A stretch of 64,000 nt of DNA from an uncultured Porphyromonadaceae bacterium (GCA_902495075.1 CABUVO010000018.1:1-64000); one strand, 5' to 3'; positions 25,810 through 34,543 are shown, numbered from the stretch's first letter. Notes: generated from the sequence alone by a model not told the origin. Numbers and translations: made by a program.

Positions 25810-26979
25810 ATGAAAATAAAGAATCTGATAACGATTACAGTGTTTTCGGCTATTTGCTGGAGCTGCGGCAAGGAGGAGAAGCTTTCGCTTGATACCACCA
25901 AGGTTGAGCGCGGTGAGCTGACCGAAACCGTCACGGCGACAGGTACCATGGAATCGGTGACGCAAGTGGATGTCGGTACACAGGTAACAGGCGTAATCGA
26001 CAAACTGTATGCTGACTATAATTCGATTGTGACCAAGGGTGAACTTATCGCTGAGATTGAAAAGACCACTCTCGAAAGCGATCTGCGAAGCGCCGAGGCA
26101 AACGTTGAGTCGGCAAGACTTACCTATGAGTATAATCTCACCAACTATAAGCGTGACAAGGCTCTACACGACAAGCAGCTGATAAGCGATTATGAGTTTC
26201 AGACATCTACCAAAGAGCTGAAGGTTTCCAAAACTGCCTACGACAAGGCGAAGGCGGACAAAGTGAGAGCTGCCAAGAACCTAAACTACGCCGAAATATA
26301 CTCACCAATCGACGGTATCATCATCTCCCGCGATGTTGAGGTGGGACAGACCGTAGTAGCGAACATGAGTGTCGCCAACCTCTACACGATCGCGGATCTT
26401 GACAATATGCAGGTGATCGGAGATGTGGACGAGGCAGACATAGGTCAGGTGAAGGTAGGGCAACCCGTGACATTCTCCGTAGATGCTTACCCTGATCAGC
26501 TCTTCAATGGAACAGTGACGCAGGTGCGGCTCAATCCTACCACTACTAACAACGTGGTGACATATGAAGTGGTGGTGAGCGCTGAAAATCCGGATCATAA
26601 GCTGATTCCCGGTCTGACAGCCAACCTCACCATATATGTGATGCGCCAACAGAATATACTGTTGTTATCCAACAAAGCCTTCGCTTTCGAGCCAAAGGCT
26701 GATCCGGAGAATAAGAAACTCCCTCAGCCAACCGGTGACAGCAAGAACATCAAGCTTGGGGAGAATCAGAAACTCGTGTGGGTAGTAAAGGGAAATTCCC
26801 TTGTGCCGACAGCGGTGACAACTGGAGAAAGCAACGGCATCAAGACCGAGATACTCTCCGGGCTGAAAGAGGGAGACATTGTTGCAGAAGATTATTCCTC
26901 AATGGCTCAGATGCCGCAGGCTCAAGAGGGAGACAGAAGTCCGTTTGCTCCGCAACCACCGGGAAAGAGGAAGAAGTAG
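25810..26979 (+). CDS. MacA-like efflux periplasmic adaptor lipoprotein (HlyD family)
   Basis: Membrane-fusion protein linking the ABC pump to the TolC channel. I choose the ATG at 25810; a TTG at 25804 is also in frame. Cys19 in AICWSCGKEE is a probable lipidation site. The barrel-sandwich/lipoyl halves are visible at VTQVDVGTQVTGVIDKLYAD and NYAEIYSPIDGIIISRDVEV, flanking a helical hairpin (about residues 95-150). A beta-barrel domain and a C-terminal membrane-proximal domain (VWVVKGNSLVPTAVTTGES) follow. The Pro-rich end (FAPQPPGKRKK) is basic. The ATPase gene follows after 73 bases, which are filled by TTAGG-like repeats. Confidence 0.9.
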   Translation: MKIKNLITITVFSAICWSCGKEEKLSLDTTKVERGELTETVTATGTMESVTQVDVGTQVTGVIDKLYADYNSIVTKGELIAEIEKTTLESDLRSAEANVESARLTYEYNLTNYKRDKALHDKQLISDYEFQTSTKELKVSKTAYDKAKADKVRAAKNLNYAEIYSPIDGIIISRDVEVGQTVVANMSVANLYTIADLDNMQVIGDVDEADIGQVKVGQPVTFSVDAYPDQLFNGTVTQVRLNPTTTNNVVTYEVVVSAENPDHKLIPGLTANLTIYVMRQQNILLLSNKAFAFEPKADPENKKLPQPTGDSKNIKLGENQKLVWVVKGNSLVPTAVTTGESNGIKTEILSGLKEGDIVAEDYSSMAQMPQAQEGDRSPFAPQPPGKRKK

Positions 26980-26982
26980 GTT

Positions 26983-27048
26983 TTTAGGCTTTAGGTGTTA
27001 GGCTTTAGGCATTAGGGTTTAGGTTTATGGTTGGGGTTTAAGGTTTAA
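26983..27048. repeat. TTAGG-like degenerate repeat between adaptor and ATPase genes
   Basis: The gap is almost entirely variants of a 7-9 base unit (TTAGGCTTTAGGTGTTAGG and similar, decaying to GGTTTAAGGTTTAA). No promoter or hairpin is evident. Confidence 0.75.
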
Positions 27049-27052
27049 TAAA

Positions 27053-27802
27053 ATGAGCGAGAAGAAGGAAATAATAAAGGTCGAAAAACTGCGGCGGGAA
27101 TTTATCGTCGGAGGTGAGAAGGTGAAAGCCCTGCGGGGTGTTTCCTTCACCATCCGTGAGGGTGAATTCGTCACAATCATGGGCTCTTCCGGTTCCGGTA
27201 AATCGACATTGCTGAATATTCTCGGTTGCCTTGATACCCCGACTTCGGGAGAGTATTGGCTCGACGGGACTTCGGTGCAGTCGATGAGCAAAAACCAGCG
27301 GGCGATTACTCGCAACCGCAAGATCGGTTTCGTGTTCCAGAATTATAATCTTCTCCCCAAAACCACAGCCATAGAAAATGTGGAACTTCCGCTCCTCTAT
27401 AACCCGGCTGTCGGCGCGAAGGAACGTCGTGAGAGGGCAATAGCAGCCCTTGAAGCCGTAGGACTCTCCGAACGTCTGAACCATAAAAGCAACCAGATGT
27501 CGGGCGGTCAGCAGCAACGCGTGGCGATAGCCCGTGCGCTGGTAAACGATCCGGTAATAATCCTCGCCGATGAAGCCACCGGTAACCTCGACACCCGCAC
27601 ATCGTTCAGCATTCTGACCTTGTTTCAGGAGCTGCACAAGAAAGGAAGAACAATAATTTTTGTAACGCATAACCCGGACCTGGCAGAATATTCTTCGCGA
27701 AACATCGTTTTAAAAGATGGAAGGGTTGTCTCCGACACCTACAATCCGACTCCGGCATCGGCACGCGAAGCTTACGAGAACCTACCTAAAGAGACAGACT
27801 GA
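27053..27802 (+). CDS. MacB-type ABC transporter ATP-binding protein
   Basis: ATPase subunit of 249 residues. Walker A is GSSGSGKST at residues 44-52, the Q-loop lies in FVFQNYNLLPKTTAIENV, the signature is MSGGQQQRVAIARAL, Walker B with the catalytic Glu is VIILADEATGNLD, and the switch His lies in IIFVTHNPDLAEYSSR. This is the LolD/MacB class of ABC ATPases, which drive mechanotransmission across the periplasm. The stop overlaps the start of the permease gene by one base, so the two are co-translated. Substrate (peptide, antibiotic or lipoprotein) is not deducible. Confidence 0.94.
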   Translation: MSEKKEIIKVEKLRREFIVGGEKVKALRGVSFTIREGEFVTIMGSSGSGKSTLLNILGCLDTPTSGEYWLDGTSVQSMSKNQRAITRNRKIGFVFQNYNLLPKTTAIENVELPLLYNPAVGAKERRERAIAALEAVGLSERLNHKSNQMSGGQQQRVAIARALVNDPVIILADEATGNLDTRTSFSILTLFQELHKKGRTIIFVTHNPDLAEYSSRNIVLKDGRVVSDTYNPTPASAREAYENLPKETD

Positions 27803-29019
27803 TGAATATAGCGAATCTCTTGAAAATAGCGTTGAAAGCTCTCAACAACAATAAGCTCCGGTGCTTCCTGACAATGCTCGGCATTATCATCGGAGTGGCA
27901 TCGGTGATCACGATGCTTGCAATAGGGCAGGGATCAAAAAACAGTATCAAGGAACAGATCTCGGAGATGGGTTCCAACATGATAATGATACATCCCGGCA
28001 ACATGCAGCGGGGCGGAGTGCGTCAGAGTGCAGATGATATGCAGAGCCTGGAAGTTACGGATTATGAAGCGTTGCAGACATTGCCCGGAATCGCGGCGAT
28101 ATCCCCATCGGTCAATTCCTCGGGGCAGCTCGTGAACGGCAACAACAACTATCCCTCCACAATCTATGGAGTGACACCCGACTACCTTGACATCCGCAAA
28201 CTGAAGGTGAAGGAAGGGGCGATGTTTACCGACCACGACATCAAATCGGCGGCAAAGGTATGCATACTCGGGAAGACAGTTGTCGACAACCTTTTCCCCA
28301 ATGGAGAAGACCCGGTGGGGAGGGTGATCCGCTTCGGAAAGATACCCCTGACGGTAATCGGAGTGCTTGAATCCAAGGGAACCAACTCGATGGGAATGGA
28401 TCAGGATGATGTGGTGATAGCGCCTTACACTACGGTGATGAAACGCATCCTCGCCATTGATTACATCCAGGGGATATTCGCCAGCGCGGTGGATGAAAAC
28501 CGCACAGAAGAGACAATCGACGAAATCACAGAGGTGCTTCGCGAGCGTCACAAGATACAGCCGGGAGCAGACGACGACTTCGACATACGTTCGCAACAGG
28601 AGCTTAGTCAGATGATGAACTCCACAAGCGACATGATGACAGTCTTGCTTGCGTGCATAGCCGGCATCTCGCTTCTTGTAGGCGGAATCGGTATTATGAA
28701 CATAATGTACGTATCAGTCACCGAACGCACGCGTGAGATCGGACTGAGAATGTCGATAGGGGCGCGAGGGATAGACATACTGTCGCAATTCCTCATCGAG
28801 GCGGTGATAATCAGCGTCAGCGGCGGCATTATCGGGATAATTGCAGGTTGCGTGGCAACCTGGCTCGTCAATCTGATAGCCCATTGGCCCGTCTACATAC
28901 AGATGTATTCCGTGCTGCTCTCGTTTGCCGTCTGCACGATCACCGGCATCTTCTTCGGCTGGTATCCAGCCAAGAAAGCCGCCAACCTCGACCCCATAGA
29001 GGCGATACGGTATGAATAG
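27802..29019 (+). CDS. MacB-type ABC transporter permease
   Basis: Inner-membrane permease of 405 residues with FtsX-like topology. One membrane helix lies near residues 20-42 (FLTMLGIIIGVASVITMLAI), followed by a periplasmic MacB_PCD domain of about 230 residues. Three further helices lie in the C-terminal 140 residues (VLLACIAGISLLVGGIGIMN and two more). The motif VTERTREIGLRMSIGAR is characteristic of MacB permeases. It ends the operon TolC-adaptor-ATPase-permease, a complete tripartite pump. Confidence 0.94.
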   Translation: MNIANLLKIALKALNNNKLRCFLTMLGIIIGVASVITMLAIGQGSKNSIKEQISEMGSNMIMIHPGNMQRGGVRQSADDMQSLEVTDYEALQTLPGIAAISPSVNSSGQLVNGNNNYPSTIYGVTPDYLDIRKLKVKEGAMFTDHDIKSAAKVCILGKTVVDNLFPNGEDPVGRVIRFGKIPLTVIGVLESKGTNSMGMDQDDVVIAPYTTVMKRILAIDYIQGIFASAVDENRTEETIDEITEVLRERHKIQPGADDDFDIRSQQELSQMMNSTSDMMTVLLACIAGISLLVGGIGIMNIMYVSVTERTREIGLRMSIGARGIDILSQFLIEAVIISVSGGIIGIIAGCVATWLVNLIAHWPVYIQMYSVLLSFAVCTITGIFFGWYPAKKAANLDPIEAIRYE

Positions 29020-29020
29020 A

Positions 29021-29060
29021 TGTTAGGCGTTAGGCTTTAGGTGTTAGGTGTTAGGCATTA
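29021..29060. repeat. TTAGG-like degenerate repeat after the permease gene
   Basis: TGTTAGGCGTTAGGCTTTAG is followed by further GTGTTAGG and GCATTAG units. The composition and unit length match the tract at 26983. Confidence 0.75.
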
Positions 29061-29299
29061 GAGCGAAGCATTAAACATTTAACATTAAAAATTACACATT
29101 AAAATTAGGTATCCCCGTGAGGGGAGATTATAAATGGTTGAATCAAGACTATGTAAAGTTAGAATAGTTTGTGTTTGATTTATGTAGAGAGCCGGCTGCC
29201 CGAGAGGGTCGCCGGCTCTATTTTTTAATTCTGTAGATTCTGAATTTTCAATTTGAAAGCGGCGCACAATGGCGACCGAAAGCACATGAACTCGACTGT
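29061..29299. other. Intergenic region between efflux operon and toxin-antitoxin pair
   Basis: The region holds AT-rich runs (ACATTTAACATTAAAA-like repeats), a small TCCCC/GGGGA hairpin near 29110 and the 9-bp-stem terminator at 29188. No gene is seen on either strand. Confidence 0.5.
29188..29226 (+). terminator. Terminator hairpin AGAGCCGGC, copy 1
   Basis: AGAGCCGGC (29188-29196) pairs with GCCGGCTCT (29211-29219); CCC and GGG inside the loop can extend the structure. ATTTTTT follows. The orientation fits termination of the efflux operon. A near-identical element recurs at 30196 and 61083. Confidence 0.85.
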
Positions 29300-29623
29300 T
29301 CACTTGAGCACTGAAACAAAAGAGGGTATAAACTGAATGCCAAGCACGGCAGCTATGCGAAAGAAACTCGACAATTGAATATCGGTTTTGCCTTGCTCCA
29401 CACGTGCGATGTAACTCTGTTCGCGACCTATTTTATCTGCTATCTGTTTTTGTGTCAGATTCAATTCCTTACGGCGCTCACGAAGCATGTTACCATAAAA
29501 CCAGGCAAGAGACTCTTCATTGAATTGCTCTCGTGAAAGTGTGCCCAACTCACCATATTTTTCATCAAGCAATTGATTTGCAGTATTAAGACGCTCTAAT
29601 TTATGTGGATCGATAGCTCTCAT
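29300..29623 (-). CDS. HigA-type XRE antitoxin
   Basis: Antitoxin of 107 residues on the minus strand. It has a Cro/C1 helix-turn-helix at about residues 48-100 (RERRKELNLTQKQIADKIGR, then EQSYIARVEQGKTDI) and an N-terminal segment with KYGELGTLSREQF, shared in pattern with the orphan antitoxin at 16676. Its start overlaps the toxin stop by four bases, so the toxin is translated first, as in HigBA systems. The C-terminal part (RIAAVLGIQFIPSFVSVLK) has a decayed second copy about 0.95 kb away at 30240-30296, preceded in both places by the same terminator. Confidence 0.9.
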   Translation of the reverse strand: MRAIDPHKLERLNTANQLLDEKYGELGTLSREQFNEESLAWFYGNMLRERRKELNLTQKQIADKIGREQSYIARVEQGKTDIQLSSFFRIAAVLGIQFIPSFVSVLK

Positions 29624-29985
29624 AGTTCCAAATTATTTAATATTGACATTGCTTTTTCTATTTGTTTACGATAATCCTTTTTATCCTTTTTGAGAAAGGC
29701 ATTCAGGAAGATTATATTCCTGGCTTCAATAATATTATCCCTATCTATTGCAAAAATTACTGTTCTATATTCATTCGTGCCGACAGATACCCTCATTTCA
29801 TAAAGGTCTGTGTTTTCAAGATGCTTTACGAACTTTGAAGGAATGGTATAAATCGTTGAGATAACATTCATTACGAAATCAAATTTATTTTGTATCTTGA
29901 CAGGCAATGAGATATAAAACGCCTCGAATTCGGGTGTTTTATAAATTGTACGCACATAATGCGATTTATCCTCCTCTTGATTCAT
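29620..29985 (-). CDS. HigB/RelE-like toxin (Gp49 family)
   Basis: Toxin of 121 residues, first gene of an intact two-gene toxin-antitoxin operon. The family pattern is visible: VRTIYKTPEFEAFYISLPVK at the start, a central LYEMRVSVGTNEYRTVIFAI strand pair, and the basic LNAFLKKDKKDYRKQIEKAM near the end. Members of this fold usually cleave mRNA on the ribosome. The region upstream has a good promoter with a palindromic site inside its spacer, which suggests autoregulation by the antitoxin or the complex. Confidence 0.88.
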   Translation of the reverse strand: MNQEEDKSHYVRTIYKTPEFEAFYISLPVKIQNKFDFVMNVISTIYTIPSKFVKHLENTDLYEMRVSVGTNEYRTVIFAIDRDNIIEARNIIFLNAFLKKDKKDYRKQIEKAMSILNNLEL

Positions 29986-29989
29986 GAAG

Positions 29990-30021
29990 CAAATATAACT
30001 AATTAGTAATAATTAAACAAA
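29990..30021 (-). promoter_or_regulatory. Promoter and operator of the toxin-antitoxin pair
   Basis: On the minus strand, TATATTTG (29997-29990) fits the -7 consensus and TTTG (30021-30018) the -33 box, with a 20-base gap. The palindrome ACTAATTAGT (29998-30007) lies inside the gap, placed to let a bound regulator block polymerase. The predicted transcription start falls at or next to the toxin ATG (29985), so the message may be leaderless. Confidence 0.65.
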
Positions 30022-30063
30022 TTTTCTTAGAAAAAATATTCATAAAAACTTGCTTTATGTTCC

Positions 30064-30171
30064 ACTCCGAACTTTTCTACCATTTTACTCCGAACTTTTT
30101 GACCATTTTACTCCGAACTTTTCTACCGTTTTACTCCGAACTTTTCTACCGTTTTACTCCGAACTTTTCTA
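30064..30171. repeat. Five tandem copies of a 23-bp repeat
   Basis: The unit begins ACTCCGAACTTTTCTACC and ends with A or G plus TTTT. Four complete copies start at 30064, 30087, 30110 and 30133, and a fifth partial copy at 30156. Copies differ at a few positions only. Multiple short terminal repeats of about this length are a feature of IS21-type elements, so this could be the stranded end of one, but no transposase is present. Confidence 0.85.
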
Positions 30172-30181
30172 AAATTCAAAT

Positions 30182-30300
30182 ATGATTCATGTAGAAGAGC
30201 CGGCTGCCCATGAGGGTCGCCGGCTCTATTTTTTTCATTTGGATGAGCACTGAGACAACGGAGGGTATGAACCGAATAACAAGCACAGCGGCTATACTGA
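30182..30300 (-). pseudogene. Decayed copy of antitoxin 3' end plus terminator
   Basis: Positions 30242-30296 align with 29304-29355 (3' end of the antitoxin gene) at roughly 80 percent by eye. On the minus strand they encode FSIAAVLVIRFIPSVVSVL, against FRIAAVLGIQFIPSFVSVL in the intact gene. The adjacent AGAGCCGGC terminator is duplicated with it, while about 80 bases between the two parts are missing in this copy. The rest of the gene is absent. Confidence 0.7.
30196..30235 (+). terminator. Terminator hairpin AGAGCCGGC, copy 2
   Basis: AGAGCCGGC (30196-30204) pairs with GCCGGCTCT (30219-30227) and is followed by ATTTTTTT. It is nearly identical to 29188-29226. It lies in front of the HTCS promoter and would insulate it. 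Confidence 0.8.
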
Positions 30301-30325
30301 ATCTGTTAAATTTTTTTGGAAAATT

Positions 30326-30355
30326 TTTGCAGAATACGGATAATTTGTATCTTTG
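30326..30355 (+). promoter_or_regulatory. Promoter of the HTCS gene
   Basis: TTTG at 30326-30329 and TATCTTTG at 30348-30355 are separated by 18 bases, matching the Bacteroidetes housekeeping consensus. The start codon lies 72 bases downstream of the -7 box. Confidence 0.7.
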
Positions 30356-30427
30356 TGGCATCAAAGACAACCTAACAGGCAATCGTCGGACTCAAATCAG
30401 AAGTCATTTAAGTTACCTTAATATCCT

Positions 30428-33400
30428 ATGTTTTATCATTTATTGATTTGGCTAATAATACTATTCAACTGCGTATGCGTATTTGCAGACAACAGGCAGT
30501 ACGCACACATCCGTTTTGAGAAATATGGAGTAAAAGAAGGTCTGTCAAGCAGTAAGGTCTTCGACATCAAGCAAGATGCCGAGGGATATATATGGTGTGC
30601 TACAGATGAGGGACTCTGCCGTTATGACGGCATAAATTTCAAGAAATACAAGTGGCATTTCAAACAACCGGGAACTATGGGCAATCAGGTTGTGAAACTA
30701 TACTGCGCGAACAATCGTATATATTGTGCCACCAATTTCGGACTTGTCAGCTTCGACATAGCCACCGAGACTTTCACTTTCCTTAAGAATAAACATATCG
30801 ACACTGATAACAATCTCAGCGAAGTTCACGCCATTGCCCCTCGAAAAGGAGGAGGGTTGTGGATCGGCACCTCGGGGCAGGGCGTCTTCTATTTTGACCC
30901 TAAAAACAACCGGTTCAGTCGCTTCAAATACAATTCTGCCGACAGCAGGATATTAAGTCTATACGAGTCAGCCGATGGAAAACTTTATATCGGAACTCAT
31001 TTCGGTGGATTGGATATTGTTAACCTAAAAGACGGTCATGTTACCAACTATCGGAACTCCAATCATCTGCTGCCTAACGACCAGATAGAATCGATTGTGC
31101 ACGACAGCCGGGGCAATATATGGGTCGGCACATGGTATGGTCTCATGCGATTTCGCAAAGGGTCGGACATCCCCGAAGCGATAGGGATACCGGACCTTGC
31201 TACAGCCAAGGTCAACGCCATCACCGAAGACAAATACGGAAAACTGTGGGTTGGCACGGAGAATTATCTATGCGCCATCGACCTTGCCACAGTTGATAGC
31301 GCACAGCCGTCGGCTAATTTCTACCATGAATCGGAGACTGCAACAGGCTTGTCTTATAAGACCGTGCGATCGGTATTGAGCGATAAGAACGGCAATATAT
31401 GGATAGGGATGTATGGTGGCGGCGTGAATTTTGTGAACAGGCTGACACAAAGGTTCAACTATATCACAAGCGACTTGCTTCTACCTAACAGCTTGAGCTA
31501 TAAGCGCGTGTCTGCCATCAACGAAGATAAAAACGGCAATATGTGGATTTCTACCGATGGCGGAGGAATCAATTACTATAACATCCACGAGAATACTTTC
31601 AAAAAAATCACAGCTTCGACGCCTGGCGCAAATCTGAGCGACAATGCCATTCTCTGCGCTCTGTACGATTCAGAAGGCGACTTATGGGCAGGCACTTACA
31701 AAGGGGTGCTGAACCGCATGAAAAGCGGCACCAACCGGTTTATTCACTATTCCAACCGTCCCGGCGATAACAGCACCTTACCCGAAGGAGACTTGAGTTG
31801 CATTTTCGAAGATTCAAAGAAAAGGATTTGGGTGGGACAGCGTTCCGGACTCTCATACTTAGACAAAGCCACAGACAAATTCCATATTATCGAGCCTTTG
31901 CGCTGGGTTCATATAACAGAAATTCAGGAAGGTAAAGACTGCCTGTGGGTTGCCACATTCAACGGAATATACAAATACAGTTTCCCAACAGGCGAAGTCT
32001 CATTGTTAAGCAAGAAACTCAACAATGTGTTTGTCAATTCATTTGAAACTGATAAGCAAGGCAATTTCTGGATAGGCACCGAGGGTCTCGGACTGTGGCG
32101 ATATTCACCGAAAGGGGATTCCTTAAAAATATATGGCTCAAAAGAGAACCTCAACAGCTCGGTAATACGCACAGTATTGCTTAAAGGTGACGACTTATGG
32201 CTCGGCACAAACAAAGATATCGAAAGACTATCGCTGAAAAGCGGCAAAACTGAAATATATTCATTCTCCGATGGAGTTCAACCCGGAAGTTTTCTAATGA
32301 ATTCCGGGGCAGCATTGAAATCCGGCATTCTTGCCATGGGCGGCACAGAAGGTATGAACATTTTTGACCCTAATTCAGTTGCCGGCAACGCAAGAGCAAT
32401 TCCTGTCACATTCACCGACTTCCTGCTCTTCAATCAGTCGGTAGACATCCGCAGCGAAGAGAATCCGGATTCTCCGCTTAAAGTAAACATCAATTCCACC
32501 GACCGATTAGTGCTCAATTACGATGAATCAGTATTTACTATAGAATATCTTGGCATCAATTTCTCAGCACCTGAACATGTGCAATATGCCTATTTTCTGA
32601 AAGGGGTTGATTCAAAATGGAACCATGTGGGGCAAATGAGGTCAGTGACATACAGGAATCTCTCTCCGGGCACATATGAGTTTATGGTGAAAGCCTCAAC
32701 CGGTGATTTCGATGACAACGACTTTGAAAGTGCAAGAAAGCTTATCATCGAAGTGAAACCTCCCTTCTGGATGACCTGGTGGGCATACGTAATCTATTTC
32801 ATTCTTCTGGTAGTTGCTGCATACCTTATTTATCGCATGACTCTGACGCGTATCCGCATCCGCAACCGGATTAATATGGAACGTTTCGAAAAAGAGAAGC
32901 AGAAGGAATTATATCAGGCGAAAATGCAATTTTTCGCAAATGCCTCACATGAGCTGCGCAACCCTCTGACCATGATAAAAGCACCGCTCGACCAACTTCT
33001 TGAGAAAGAGACAGATTCCAATAAGAAGGAATTGCTGACCCTTATAAAGCGCAACACCAACCGGGTGATAAAGAATGTGAACGAAGTTCTTGATATCAGG
33101 AAGATAGACTATGGTCAGCTGACTCTAAAGGTGCAGCAAGGGGATGTTGTGCCTATACTGCATGAGATTGCTGACACATTCGAAGGTGTTATCAAAGAAA
33201 AACATATCACCTTCCGCTTCTATGCAAATCCTGACAAAATAGAGGGATGGTTTAACGCCAATTTTATTGACAAGATAGTTTACAACCTGCTTTCAAATGC
33301 TTTCAAATATGTAAAAGATTACGATGAAATCATACTGAACACATTTATAGAGAAAACAGATATCGGCAATCTCCTGCATATAGAGATTTCTGATACAGGT

Positions 33401-34543
33401 GTGGGTATCGACAAGTCTCATCTCAAGAAAATCTTCGATTGCTTCTATCAGATTGAACGCAACAACAAAGATATTACATATCCCGGTTCCGGCATCGGAC
33501 TATATCTTGTCAAGTCACTTGTGGAGCTGCACAAGGGGCATGTCACAGTGGAAAGTAAAGTCAATGTTGGCACAACATTCAAAGTTGTAATCCCGATAGA
33601 CCGGTCGGTTTACAATCGATCGGAAATCAGCATGCATCGCAACGATGAGGAGACTCAGCCCACACCCTCGTCAACGATATCGAGGGATACCACCATTGTG
33701 AAGAACGATAACGAATCTGCCACCGAACCGGAAAAACAGCCACAGAAGAGTGCAAAAAAATATAGCGTACTTGTGGTGGATGACGAAGCCGACATACGCA
33801 ACTTCCTTGCAATGGAACTCGGTGATAAATATGAAGTTGAAACAGCTTCCGACGGAGCAGAAGCCTATGAAAAAGCTTTGGCAACAATACCCGATATCAT
33901 CATAAGCGATGTCATCATGCCGAATATGGACGGCATTGAACTATGCTCCAAAATCAAAGAGAATGTTGTCACATCTCACATTCCCTTCATTCTGCTGACG
34001 GCAAAATCCTCTCACGAAGACCGTCTGGAAGGACTTGATGTCGGCGCGGATTCATACATCCCGAAGCCTTTCGATATCCGACATCTACACATCCGCATTG
34101 AAAAACTCATCAGTAACAGGGAAGCCCTGAAAAAGAAATTCATGAAGAAGATGACGCTGGTATCGGAACGTCCAGCAGAGTCAGCACCCGCTATGGACAA
34201 CGATGAGAAAATCATGCAGAAAATCATCACCTACATCAACGAGAATATATCCGACCCCGACATAAAAGGAGAGACAATTGCCGCCCATATAGGTATGAGC
34301 CGCATGAACCTTCATCGTAAGCTCAAGGCACTTGTGGGGCTTTCTGCAGGAGACTTCATCCGCACCATCCGTCTGGACAATGCAAGCCGGCAATTGCTCG
34401 CCACAACGAAGTCCATAACGGAAATATCCTATGACCTTGGCTTCTCTTCTCCCTCTTATTTCTATATATGTTTTGTCAAAAAATATGGAGTGTCACCAAC
34501 CGAATACCGTGAAAACAAAGGGGAGACACCTATGGAGAACTAA
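30428..34543 (+). CDS. Hybrid two-component system sensor/regulator (HTCS)
   Basis: Single-chain sensor, kinase and transcription factor of 1371 residues. A signal peptide (LLIWLIILFNCVCVFA) leads to a periplasmic two-propeller sensor built of reg_prop repeats (recurring GNIWVGTWYGLMRF, GNMWISTDGGGINYY) to about residue 650. A Y_Y_Y domain (about 690-775) and a membrane helix (WWAYVIYFILLVVAAYLIYR) follow. The kinase has His841 in ASHELRNPLTMI and an ATPase domain with NLLSNAFKY and GSGIGLYLVKSL. The receiver domain starts near residue 1110 with the phosphoacceptor Asp1161 in IIISDVIMPN. An AraC-type DNA-binding domain (about 1265-1365) ends the protein. Such proteins sense a glycan fragment and activate the adjacent locus, here the alpha-mannoside genes downstream. 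Confidence 0.96.
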   Translation: MFYHLLIWLIILFNCVCVFADNRQYAHIRFEKYGVKEGLSSSKVFDIKQDAEGYIWCATDEGLCRYDGINFKKYKWHFKQPGTMGNQVVKLYCANNRIYCATNFGLVSFDIATETFTFLKNKHIDTDNNLSEVHAIAPRKGGGLWIGTSGQGVFYFDPKNNRFSRFKYNSADSRILSLYESADGKLYIGTHFGGLDIVNLKDGHVTNYRNSNHLLPNDQIESIVHDSRGNIWVGTWYGLMRFRKGSDIPEAIGIPDLATAKVNAITEDKYGKLWVGTENYLCAIDLATVDSAQPSANFYHESETATGLSYKTVRSVLSDKNGNIWIGMYGGGVNFVNRLTQRFNYITSDLLLPNSLSYKRVSAINEDKNGNMWISTDGGGINYYNIHENTFKKITASTPGANLSDNAILCALYDSEGDLWAGTYKGVLNRMKSGTNRFIHYSNRPGDNSTLPEGDLSCIFEDSKKRIWVGQRSGLSYLDKATDKFHIIEPLRWVHITEIQEGKDCLWVATFNGIYKYSFPTGEVSLLSKKLNNVFVNSFETDKQGNFWIGTEGLGLWRYSPKGDSLKIYGSKENLNSSVIRTVLLKGDDLWLGTNKDIERLSLKSGKTEIYSFSDGVQPGSFLMNSGAALKSGILAMGGTEGMNIFDPNSVAGNARAIPVTFTDFLLFNQSVDIRSEENPDSPLKVNINSTDRLVLNYDESVFTIEYLGINFSAPEHVQYAYFLKGVDSKWNHVGQMRSVTYRNLSPGTYEFMVKASTGDFDDNDFESARKLIIEVKPPFWMTWWAYVIYFILLVVAAYLIYRMTLTRIRIRNRINMERFEKEKQKELYQAKMQFFANASHELRNPLTMIKAPLDQLLEKETDSNKKELLTLIKRNTNRVIKNVNEVLDIRKIDYGQLTLKVQQGDVVPILHEIADTFEGVIKEKHITFRFYANPDKIEGWFNANFIDKIVYNLLSNAFKYVKDYDEIILNTFIEKTDIGNLLHIEISDTGVGIDKSHLKKIFDCFYQIERNNKDITYPGSGIGLYLVKSLVELHKGHVTVESKVNVGTTFKVVIPIDRSVYNRSEISMHRNDEETQPTPSSTISRDTTIVKNDNESATEPEKQPQKSAKKYSVLVVDDEADIRNFLAMELGDKYEVETASDGAEAYEKALATIPDIIISDVIMPNMDGIELCSKIKENVVTSHIPFILLTAKSSHEDRLEGLDVGADSYIPKPFDIRHLHIRIEKLISNREALKKKFMKKMTLVSERPAESAPAMDNDEKIMQKIITYINENISDPDIKGETIAAHIGMSRMNLHRKLKALVGLSAGDFIRTIRLDNASRQLLATTKSITEISYDLGFSSPSYFYICFVKKYGVSPTEYRENKGETPMEN

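Noticed and set aside
26983..27048. Telomere-like sequence or sequencing adaptor
   Set aside because: TTAGG-like units are degenerate, lie between genes of one operon and recur at two other gaps, so they are genomic repeats rather than an end or an artefact.
27038..27670. 210-codon minus-strand frame opposite the ABC ATPase gene
   Set aside because: Antisense shadow of a strongly conserved ATPase; no independent motif.
30064..30171. CRISPR array
   Set aside because: The repeats are directly adjacent with no unique spacers, and no cas genes are present.
30210..30446. 78-codon plus-strand frame before the HTCS gene
   Set aside because: It runs through the terminator, the antitoxin relic and the HTCS promoter and overlaps the HTCS start; not a gene.
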